In this document: positions 1-5,340 of the stretch, one piece after another
Position numbering within the stretch: the first letter of the stretch is position 1
How the letters are laid out: each line of letters starts with the position of its first letter
From: an uncultured Oscillospiraceae bacterium
GTDB taxonomy: Bacteria; Bacillota; Clostridia; Oscillospirales; Oscillospiraceae
Assembly: GCA_934569425.1 (NCBI GenBank)
Contig: CAKTKM010000022.1
Coordinates: 1-14,641 of the forward strand
Length of the DNA: 14,641 nt
Direction: 5' to 3'
Made by a program: the position numbers and the translations under genes
The notes under the pieces: generated by a model
Databases searched by the model: none
Seen by the model: only the letters and a program-made list of their open reading frames with translations
Told to the model about the DNA's origin: nothing

Positions 1-405
1 ACCTGTAAGGATGCCGGCACTAAGGAACATTGGCATTGCTCCAAGTGCAATAAGGACTTCGCCGACGAAGCCGGTGAAGAGGTTCTGACAAACCTGTCTC
101 TGCCTCTGGATCCCAATAATCATGCTGGCGGTACCGTCATTAAGAATGAGTCCGCAGCTACCTGCACGAAGGACGGCAATACCGGCGATACCTACTGCAA
201 GGGCTGTGACACGAAGCTGATCTCCGGCACCATCATTCCCGCCAGCCACGCTATGAATCATGTTACTGCCGTTCCTTCTACCTGTAAGGATGCCGGCACT
301 AAGGAACATTGGCATTGCTCCAAGTGCAATAAGGACTTCGCCAACGAAGCCGGCGAGGAGGTTCTGACGAACCTGTCTCTGCCTCTGGATTCCAATAATC
401 ATGCT
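1..405 (+). repeat. Near-identical in-frame direct repeat, 279-bp period
   Basis: Bases 1-126 recur at 280-405 with five differences by eye (121/126 identical). Three of the differences are silent, one changes Asp to Asn and one Pro to Ser. The spacing of 279 bp is 93 codons, so the repeat unit is a protein module pair. The low divergence points to recent duplication or gene conversion, and more copies may lie upstream of the window. Confidence 0.9.
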
Positions 406-771
406 CATTTTAAGGACGGCTGGGAGTACGATGCCGAAGGCCATTGGCAGGTTTGTGCGGACTGCATGAACGGCACGGGAGAAAAGACCGCTCACATTTA
501 TGACGGTGTTTCCGGCAGCATCTGCGTTATTTGCGGTTATGTGGCGCCCGCCGTTCCCACGCGGGGCGACCTGAACGGAAATGGTTCCAAGGCCGATGCC
601 GGCGACATGCAGTGCCTGTATACCTATCTGATAGACGGCAGTATTGTCGGTGCTTATAAGGATTCTCCAGACATGTTTGTCTCCGTGGCCGATGTCAATA
701 ACGATGGCAAGGTAGATGTTTATGACCTCCAACGCCTGTATGAGGCAGCGGCCGGAATCAGGTTACTCTAA
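1..771 (+). CDS. Secreted/surface repeat protein with C-terminal dockerin (5' end missing)
   Basis: The frame is open from base 1, so the gene begins upstream of the window; 256 codons are visible. Two CxxC repeat modules (HWHCSKC) alternate with a YCKGC module and a later VCADC / CVICGY pair, a pattern common in clostridial surface proteins. The last ~65 residues form a dockerin-like domain: two calcium-loop/helix segments, the second canonical (DVNNDGKVDVYDLQRL), the first (DLNGNGSKADAGD) one residue longer than usual between its first and last ligands. Dockerins bind cohesin domains on scaffold or cell-surface proteins, so this protein is probably exported and docked; no signal peptide can be seen because the start is missing. 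A strong terminator follows the stop. The ATG at base 253 is internal to the frame and is not the start. The substrate or adhesive function is unknown. The dockerin call is fairly sure; the rest of the protein is not assignable. Confidence 0.85.
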   Translation, partial: TCKDAGTKEHWHCSKCNKDFADEAGEEVLTNLSLPLDPNNHAGGTVIKNESAATCTKDGNTGDTYCKGCDTKLISGTIIPASHAMNHVTAVPSTCKDAGTKEHWHCSKCNKDFANEAGEEVLTNLSLPLDSNNHAHFKDGWEYDAEGHWQVCADCMNGTGEKTAHIYDGVSGSICVICGYVAPAVPTRGDLNGNGSKADAGDMQCLYTYLIDGSIVGAYKDSPDMFVSVADVNNDGKVDVYDLQRLYEAAAGIRLL

Positions 772-780
772 CAAACAACA

Positions 781-817
781 TGTAAAAACACCGGAGAGAT
801 TCTCCGGTGTTTTTACA
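781..817. terminator. Bidirectional intrinsic terminator
   Basis: A perfect 17-bp stem (781-797 with 801-817) has a 3-nt loop and carries A5 and T5 runs in its arms. It lies between the stop of the dockerin gene (771) and the stop of the convergent minus-strand gene (820), so it can end both transcripts. Confidence 0.93.
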
Positions 818-819
818 TA

Positions 820-1290
820 TTATTGATTATCGACTTTTCCTGCATCCATTAGCACCATCACACACGCCGCCTCCAGAGTTTCAAGCACCTGTGGTCTGGT
901 CTCGTCTCTGCGGATTGCGTCATCGGCGGGACGGTGCGCTGCAAACAAATTGAAGCGCACATACTGCGGCAACTCTGTCAGCTTGATAAGGTAGTAAAAT
1001 GTGCATTCATTAGGCAAACAGAAGCGGAACAGATAGCTTATACAGCCCTCCAGCCACAGCTTTGCCCGTCGTAACGCGGCGGTGTGACCGGTGCAGGCAG
1101 ACAGCGTGAACAGCAACCGTTCAGCGATGTAGTTGACCATGTCGGGTGTGGACAGCCCTTGCAGGTGCTGTGGCAGCAGAATCGTCAGCGGTGTGTCCAG
1201 AGCCAGCAACCTGCGGCGCTGCTGGCAGAGTTCATCGTTTACTTTACGGATAAAGTCCTCCGCCTGATGACGGTTAAGAAGCGCTGCCAT
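820..1290 (-). CDS. Unknown 156-aa helical protein, third gene of the ClpX-like operon
   Basis: I do not recognise this protein. The chosen ATG (1290) has a GGGAGG ribosome site 8 nt upstream; a GTG at 1299 in the same frame overlaps that site and is less likely. The ORF overlaps the end of the ClpX-like gene by 17 bp, so it is co-transcribed and probably translationally coupled. The sequence looks mostly alpha-helical, with a hydrophobic-aromatic central stretch (residues ~70-105: KLWLEGCISYLFRFCLP, then FYYLIKLTELP) and no catalytic motif I can name. The central stretch weakly recalls the helical domain of TraG/VirD4-type coupling proteins, but this rests on a few residues only. No signal peptide or clear membrane span is seen. 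It could be an adaptor, effector or immunity partner of the upstream genes. A shared bidirectional terminator ends the operon. Confidence 0.75.
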   Translation of the reverse strand: MAALLNRHQAEDFIRKVNDELCQQRRRLLALDTPLTILLPQHLQGLSTPDMVNYIAERLLFTLSACTGHTAALRRAKLWLEGCISYLFRFCLPNECTFYYLIKLTELPQYVRFNLFAAHRPADDAIRRDETRPQVLETLEAACVMVLMDAGKVDNQ

Positions 1291-2398
1291 AGACGTCACC
1301 TCCCAGCGTCACGGAGCCGGAGAGCTTGCCCTCCGCCAGAGCGTACAGCAGAGGCTGCACCAACGACTCCACCGCACCGTCCAAACCTCTCGCACCCGTA
1401 CCCTGCTCTACAGCCTCGCGAGCCAACTGCTCTACCAGTTCGTCCGGCAGCCTGAGACGGATCTTGTGGGCGCGGAAGAACTTCTTGTACCTCACGAATG
1501 CCGAGAGATTGGATTCGGTCAGAATGCGTTTCAGCTCTTCCGCAGTCAGCTGCTCCACCGGCACGAACCGCCCGATGCGGCCCATCAATTCCCGCTCCAT
1601 GCCGTAGGCGCAGAAATCCTCTGCTGTGTGCTGGGGTGCGGCGGGACGGGACGATTCATCCCATACGAAGCCGATGGGAGTGGCAAACCTCTGCTTGTTC
1701 TGCATCCGTCCAAACGCGCCGCCGAAAAGAAACAGCAGCTCGGCGGTATTGATGGACATGCCATCCGCAGTGACTTCCAAGCCCTCCACCAGCTTCAAAA
1801 GTGCGTGCTGTGTTCCCTGACAGTACGCTTGACGCCAATCACCGCCGTAGGCGGCCAGCTTGTCCACTTCGTCGATGAAAATGATAGCGTGTCGAACGTG
1901 AGGGTGTTCCTTGAAGCCTGCCAGCAGATCGGTCACGATGTCCGCCGCGTTTTTTCCACGATAACCTGTCTCGGTGATACCGGTGGCGTCCACGGTGAGA
2001 AACGGCAGTCCGGCGATTTTCGCCGCCTCTCGAATAATGGCGGTTTTGCCGCACCCGCTGGGGCCGTACAGCAGCAGATTGGTGCGGGGAACCGTGGCAT
2101 CTCCGTTGGCGCGGAGCAGCTGCTTCCATACGGCCAGCGCCACGGCGGCTTTGGCTTGCTCCTGCCCAATAATGGCCTTGTCCAGCTCCTGAATAATACG
2201 CTGGGGTGTGAGTGTGGGCGCGGCCACCTCCACGGAAATGTCAGGGGCTTTCAGAAGGTGGAACGAGGTCTGAAGGCAGTTCCAGCAGACCATCTTGCCG
2301 GTAATCCCCACTACATAGTTGTTGCCAGGAAGGTTGATAGAACCCTTGCACAGAGCGCAGCGCGGAATGGGCGGCTTGCCGCGATTCTTCTTACTCAT
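1274..2398 (-). CDS. ClpX-type AAA+ unfoldase paralog (mobile-element type)
   Basis: This 374-aa ATPase follows the ClpX plan. An N-terminal zinc finger has Cys14/Cys17 and Cys38/Cys41. The ClpX-like entry helix (TPQRIIQELDKAIIGQEQAK) is at 64-83, Walker A (GPSGCGKT) at 112-119, a pore-loop GYRG at 145-148, Walker B (IIFIDEVDKL) at 172-181, sensor 1 (LFLFGGAF) at 222-229, the arginine-finger segment (GRIGRF) at 273-278, and sensor 2 (GARGL) at 335-339. An IGF tripeptide (242-244) sits where ClpX carries its ClpP-docking loop, so it may still feed the host ClpP. It is shorter than housekeeping ClpX (about 420 aa), and the segment before sensor 1 that holds the RKH pore loop in E. coli ClpX is much reduced. 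This suggests different substrate choice. Its start overlaps the upstream gene by 8 bp with a GAGGT ribosome site. It is not the chromosomal clpX: there is no tig or clpP beside it. The family call is sure; the substrate is unknown. Confidence 0.92.
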   Translation of the reverse strand: MSKKNRGKPPIPRCALCKGSINLPGNNYVVGITGKMVCWNCLQTSFHLLKAPDISVEVAAPTLTPQRIIQELDKAIIGQEQAKAAVALAVWKQLLRANGDATVPRTNLLLYGPSGCGKTAIIREAAKIAGLPFLTVDATGITETGYRGKNAADIVTDLLAGFKEHPHVRHAIIFIDEVDKLAAYGGDWRQAYCQGTQHALLKLVEGLEVTADGMSINTAELLFLFGGAFGRMQNKQRFATPIGFVWDESSRPAAPQHTAEDFCAYGMERELMGRIGRFVPVEQLTAEELKRILTESNLSAFVRYKKFFRAHKIRLRLPDELVEQLAREAVEQGTGARGLDGAVESLVQPLLYALAEGKLSGSVTLGGDVYGSAS

Positions 2399-3266
2399 CG
2401 GCGCTTACCTCATATACCTGCACCAGCTCATCAATCGTAGCATCCAGCGCAGCAGAGAGTCGTTTCAAGACCTGTAGTGATGGTGTACGCCTGCCGCGCT
2501 CATAAAGGCAGATGTTTCCCTGCTGCATACCGGTCAACTCTGCCAATTGCGTTTGGTTCAAGCCTCTGCGCTTGCGGTGGTAGGCAATTCCGGAGATGCA
2601 GCCCTGCTTAGCATATGATTTTTTACGGAACCGCACGCCGGTGCATTCTGCTTCATATTCCGTCATCAGTTCCCGAAAGGGAATGTCCTGCCGCCGTTGA
2701 TTGGACTTGCCCCAATTGGTGAGGGAACAGAGAACATAGTTTTCTCCAGCATCCATGCAGCCCTGCGCTACCCGCAGCTCTTTGGCCGTCAGGTGCAGAC
2801 CATTGGCGGGGACGGAGTGGATGGAGGTCTTGACCTCAAGACAGACAGGTCGGGCGTCGTTGTCAAAGGAGAGAATATCATAGCCGGCTTTGCCATCCAT
2901 TTTGAAATGCGGCAAAACCAGCTTTGCCAGTGTCGGCCAGCGATTCCTGAGGCGCTCCTGCTCTTGCCGCAGGACAAACTCCTCGCCCTCGCGCCCAATG
3001 CGTTTGTGAGACTCGACAGGCACAGACGTATACTTCGGCTGCGGCCAGCGGTCGAAGAAGCTGTTGGGGATGGCCGTAAAATCATCCCGCAGTACAGCCT
3101 CATAGGGCAGTCCAAGGTAGTCAGCCACCAACTTGTAGGCAGTGCCGCTGGGCGCGGGCGGCGTTTTTTCGATGTCCCGTACAAGACCCTGATGGATCCC
3201 CACGGCATCCGACAATGCCTGCTGGGTCAGCCCGGCATAGAGCCGACAGATTTTCGTAATAGTCAT
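2391..3266 (-). CDS. HTH-DUF3883-HTH protein (PD-(D/E)xK-like core between two HTH domains)
   Basis: This 291-aa protein has three parts. Residues ~3-60 form a Cro/CI-like helix-turn-helix (LTQQALSDAVGIHQGLVRDIE). Residues ~88-180 match the DUF3883 pattern: RIGREGEEFV, then GYDILSF (Asp130), then LEVKTS (Glu144, Lys146), then LTAKELRVA and YVLCSL. The D...ExK arrangement is that of restriction-endonuclease-like folds, so nuclease activity is possible but unproven. Residues ~225-285 form a second, more canonical Cro/CI HTH (LNQTQLAELTGMQQGNICLYERG). The start has an AAGGAG ribosome site 8 nt upstream, right behind a terminator hairpin. It heads the operon with the ClpX-like gene (8-bp overlap). 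It may act as an autoregulator, as a DNA-sensing or DNA-cutting factor, or both. An operator-like inverted repeat lies in its promoter region. Confidence 0.85.
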   Translation of the reverse strand: MTITKICRLYAGLTQQALSDAVGIHQGLVRDIEKTPPAPSGTAYKLVADYLGLPYEAVLRDDFTAIPNSFFDRWPQPKYTSVPVESHKRIGREGEEFVLRQEQERLRNRWPTLAKLVLPHFKMDGKAGYDILSFDNDARPVCLEVKTSIHSVPANGLHLTAKELRVAQGCMDAGENYVLCSLTNWGKSNQRRQDIPFRELMTEYEAECTGVRFRKKSYAKQGCISGIAYHRKRRGLNQTQLAELTGMQQGNICLYERGRRTPSLQVLKRLSAALDATIDELVQVYEVSADE

Positions 3267-3289
3267 AGTGATTTCTCCTTAAATTGTTT

Positions 3290-3329
3290 TTCAAACAAAA
3301 ACACCGTGCAGGGCAAAGCCTACACGGTG
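3290..3329 (-). terminator. Leader terminator (attenuator) before the DUF3883/ClpX operon
   Basis: Read leftward, CACCGTG (3329-3323) pairs with CACGGTG (3308-3302), with a 14-nt loop that can itself pair GGC/GCC, followed by TTTTTGTTTG. It ends about 20 nt before the first start codon, leaving no room for a promoter in between. It therefore must interrupt the operon's own leader transcript, which suggests conditional termination. Confidence 0.75.
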
Positions 3330-3379
3330 CAGGAGGCGCGGCGCAGAGACATACTTTCGCTACCGGTATAATCTTGCAT
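3320..3379 (-). CDS. Putative 19-aa leader peptide in the operon leader
   Basis: A short ORF reads MQDYTGSESMSLRRASCTV and stops at a TAG inside the 5' half of the leader terminator (loop side, 3322-3320). Its last codons cover the 5' arm of the terminator, and its codons 12-15 cover one arm of an upstream inverted repeat (3407-3416 with 3337-3346, one mismatch). That is the layout of translation-dependent attenuators. The ribosome site is weak, so translation is uncertain; chance occurrence of a 19-codon ORF cannot be excluded. Confidence 0.4.
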   Translation of the reverse strand: MQDYTGSESMSLRRASCTV

Positions 3380-3432
3380 TACTCGGTAAAAAAGAGTATA
3401 CTATCCCTGCGGCGCGGAAATTTCCGTTGTGT

Positions 3433-3483
3433 AGGTGGTGCAAGCACCTGCTCAGGTCAAAGGGAGTTGGCGCTCCCTTTGAC
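3433..3483. other. Two tandem hairpins in the leader region
   Basis: AGGTG/CACCT (3433-3437 with 3445-3449) is followed by a perfect 11-bp stem (3456-3466 with 3473-3483, 6-nt loop). Both lie in the predicted leftward leader RNA downstream of the promoter at 3508-3536. The second has no T-run directly after it in the leftward direction, so it looks like RNA structure rather than a terminator. The remaining sequence between 3267 and 3603 holds the leader elements and promoters listed separately. Confidence 0.55.
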
Positions 3484-3507
3484 TACCGCTATTTTTGCTA
3501 TGTGTGT

Positions 3508-3536
3508 AGTGTACCATATACGATAGCGTACATCAA
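3508..3536 (-). promoter_or_regulatory. Promoter of the HTH-DUF3883/ClpX operon with overlapping inverted repeat
   Basis: Read leftward, TTGATG (3536-3531), a 17-nt spacer and TACACT (3513-3508) fit a housekeeping sigma promoter. An inverted repeat TGTAC/GTACA flanks the spacer, overlapping both boxes, and is a good candidate operator for one of the encoded HTH domains or the divergent RHH protein. Transcription would start near 3500, giving a leader of about 235 nt. Confidence 0.6.
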
Positions 3537-3545
3537 TAGGCATAT

Positions 3546-3573
3546 CTGACAAATAATTTCATCACAATATATG
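3546..3573 (+). promoter_or_regulatory. Candidate promoter of the RHH gene
   Basis: CTGACA (3546-3551), a 16-nt spacer and TATATG (3568-3573) lie about 30 bp upstream of the GTG start. This places the promoter back to back with the leftward operon promoter. An alternative, TTGCTA (3495) with TATACG (3517), lies in the overlap of the two. Confidence 0.45.
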
Positions 3574-3603
3574 CAAGTTGCAATAATGCTTGGGGGTGCT
3601 GAC

Positions 3604-3801
3604 GTGCCAAGAACGGAAGCGATGGATCGTGCTATAAAAAAGTACGAGGTAGAAAAGATTGACAAAGTCCTTTTGCGGCTTCGCAAGGGTGAAAAAGAAA
3701 AACTCCAACAGCACGCAAAAGCCAGAGGTGAGTCTCTGAATGCCTTCATCTGCCGCGCCATTGCCGAGGCGGTGGCACGGGATGGCGAGGAGAATGAATG
3801 A
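3604..3801 (+). CDS. Small ribbon-helix-helix (Arc/MetJ-type) protein
   Basis: This 65-aa protein starts at GTG 3604, chosen because GGGGGTG lies 5 nt upstream; ATGs at 3571 and 3586 in the same frame have no ribosome site. The core (KIDKVLLRLRKGEKEKL, then GESLNAFICRAIAEAV) is a beta-strand followed by two helices, typical of RHH DNA-binding proteins found as plasmid and mobile-element regulators or antitoxins. It is divergent from the HTH-DUF3883 gene and shares its promoter region, so it may repress that operon, its own gene, or both. No toxin gene lies directly beside it. A strong terminator follows. The family call is good; the role is inferred. Confidence 0.8.
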   Translation: MPRTEAMDRAIKKYEVEKIDKVLLRLRKGEKEKLQQHAKARGESLNAFICRAIAEAVARDGEENE

Positions 3802-3834
3802 ACCCTTGCGAAACCTGATAATATAGACGTTCCG

Positions 3835-3864
3835 CGTCCACCTGCTACGGGTGGACGTTTTTTT
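3835..3864 (+). terminator. Intrinsic terminator after the RHH gene
   Basis: An 8-bp stem CGTCCACC/GGTGGACG (3835-3842 with 3850-3857) with a 7-nt loop is followed by T7. Confidence 0.92.
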
Positions 3865-3902
3865 GCAGCAAGGCCAAAATGTAGAATCTTTTGTATTTGC
3901 AC

Positions 3903-3930
3903 TTGCAATTTTCTCCTTGCGTTATATAAT
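3903..3930 (+). promoter_or_regulatory. Promoter of the zinc-finger protein gene
   Basis: TTGCAA (3903-3908), a 16-nt spacer and a perfect TATAAT (3925-3930). The gene starts 46 bp further on, after a GAAGGAG ribosome site. Confidence 0.75.
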
Positions 3931-3976
3931 GGTTAGCATATAAAATAAAATTACACGAATAAAGAAGGAGAAGAAA

Positions 3977-5089
3977 ATGCTTACCTGGTACAAGCTGGCG
4001 TATATTGATGACAAGGAATATCTCATTGTTAAAGGCGAGACGTACATATATAGAGCAGGATCACTGCTTGCGGCATTTTTGAGCGTGGACTGGATTGGCC
4101 TTTACGCATCCTGCCGCCGTCTGCTGGAACAGCCGGGAAGTTTGGATATACGCCCGTGGCTGACAGAAATGCGTCAGAAGATCAGTGCCGAGAATTATCC
4201 TGTTTTGGATACTTTTTTGCGGGAACAACTGCTTGGCAGTAGTAAACTGCCGCCGTCCATGACGAAAAAAATGGAACCTTTTATTAACGCCCTGCGGTTG
4301 GGAGGAGAGCTGCCTCCGCTGCCGGATACCGTCAGCCGTCACTGCTTGGGAGAAATTGCAGAGCGACTCAGACGAATCGCGGATGTGCAGAGTCGTCTGA
4401 CCCCGTTGGTGGATGCGGTTTATGATTGCACGGAGAATATGGAGAAGGAGAAGATACCTGTGCTCAACCGCTATTGCGCTATGCGGCAGGCACTTGGCCG
4501 TTACAAGTCTTTGGCGGATGAAATGTATGCACTTCTGGGGACGGAGACGCTCTGTATGACGAGTGATGCAATCATTCGCAGCAACTATGATGGTGTCAGC
4601 GAAGAAGTCACGGAGAAGCATGTCAAAAGGGCAAAGGAGCGAAAAAAGCTGATTGCCGCCATCGCGCGTACAACAAACAATTTGGAAGCCCTTGCGCTGT
4701 ATGAATTTGATTTTATGGTAACCCATGGTTTGCTTTTGCGTCGCTGCGCTTTTTGTAAGCGCTATTTTGCGCCCTATAGCAAGACGGCCTGTTATTGCAA
4801 GCGAGAACTTGGCGGTGGCCGTACCTGCCAGAATCTCGGCGTACTGACGACCCGCCAGAAAAAGGTGGACAGTGATGCTGCGCTGGCGCTGCGCAACCGC
4901 ATCAATAACCGCCTGCAAATGTGGGTGCGCCGCAACATGGACACCTGTCCGCAGGGAAAAATAAACTACGCCAACTGGAAACGTGACGCTGAGGATCTGT
5001 TGGAGCAGGTACGCGCCGGTGAAATGACCTACGCAGAGTTTGTGAGTAAAGTCGACATTGAATCAGCAGCCCTAAGGAAAAAAATATAG
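3977..5089 (+). CDS. Zinc-finger protein of unknown function, DUF6076-like
   Basis: A 370-aa protein with a good ribosome site (AAGGAG, 7 nt spacing). Residues 1-240 look helical and unremarkable. Near residue 257 there is a cysteine cluster, Cys257-x2-Cys260, Cys272, Cys274 and Cys284, in RRCAFCKRYFAPYSK then YCKRELGGGRTCQ. This resembles the zinc-binding segment of DUF6076 and CGNR-type proteins, which occur in Bacillota mobile elements. The C-terminal part (RNRINNRLQMWVRR, then WKRDAEDLLEQVR) is basic and helical, consistent with nucleic-acid binding. It has its own promoter, and the next gene is 250 bp away, so it is probably monocistronic. No enzyme motif is seen. The DUF6076 assignment is from memory of the motif and should be taken as likely, not proven; the molecular role is unknown. 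Confidence 0.7.
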   Translation: MLTWYKLAYIDDKEYLIVKGETYIYRAGSLLAAFLSVDWIGLYASCRRLLEQPGSLDIRPWLTEMRQKISAENYPVLDTFLREQLLGSSKLPPSMTKKMEPFINALRLGGELPPLPDTVSRHCLGEIAERLRRIADVQSRLTPLVDAVYDCTENMEKEKIPVLNRYCAMRQALGRYKSLADEMYALLGTETLCMTSDAIIRSNYDGVSEEVTEKHVKRAKERKKLIAAIARTTNNLEALALYEFDFMVTHGLLLRRCAFCKRYFAPYSKTACYCKRELGGGRTCQNLGVLTTRQKKVDSDAALALRNRINNRLQMWVRRNMDTCPQGKINYANWKRDAEDLLEQVRAGEMTYAEFVSKVDIESAALRKKI

Positions 5090-5103
5090 CAAATTTTGCG
5101 GTA

Positions 5104-5280
5104 GCAAGCACTGCCTTGCCGGGACTGGTGGAAATGTACCATCCCCGGCTGCGGCGCTCAGGGGCATGCCCCTATAACCCCTCAATCCTCGTTATAGGAT
5201 GCCCCTACGGGTGTGGCCTATAACGAGTTGCGCTGTGCGCAACCGGCTTTGCCTCATAGATTGGGGGATAAGCCCCCCAA
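5104..5280. other. Hairpin-rich intergenic region, candidate oriT
   Basis: The gap between the zinc-finger gene and the MobC-like gene is packed with inverted repeats: GCAAG/CTTGC (5104-5119), an imperfect 12-bp stem (5118-5129 with 5138-5149), the palindrome GGGGCATGCCCC (5161-5172), CCTATAAC/GTTATAGG (5171-5178 with 5191-5198), an 11-bp repeat CTCGTTATAGG/CCTATAACGAG (5188-5198 with 5217-5227), TTGCGC/GCGCAA (5228-5242), and TTGGGGG/CCCCCAA (5261-5280). Such a cluster directly upstream of a mobilization gene is where oriT usually lies. No nick site can be named from sequence alone. Bases 5281-5340 hold only the GGAGGG ribosome site of the next gene. Confidence 0.45.
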
Positions 5281-5340
5281 AGCCCCAGAAGGTAAAATAT
5301 CACGATCGGGAAAAGAAATTTTTAAAAACGGAGGGACATT

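Noticed and set aside
1..405. CRISPR-like repetition
   Set aside because: The repeat is 126 bp at a 279-bp period within an open reading frame; it is a protein module duplication.
1274..2398. Housekeeping clpX
   Set aside because: It is too short, has a reduced RKH region, and is embedded in an operon with HTH-DUF3883 rather than beside tig, clpP or lon.
3267..3603. 5' fragment of spoVT in the non-coding gaps
   Set aside because: Both strands of the gaps at 3267-3603, 5090-5340 and 6661-6831 were read for the RRIDDLGRVVIPKE-type start and nothing similar was found.
3498..3908. Minus-strand ORF of 136 codons over the RHH gene
   Set aside because: It crosses the RHH gene, its terminator and the promoter region, and shows no domain; the RHH reading has a ribosome site, a family match and a terminator.
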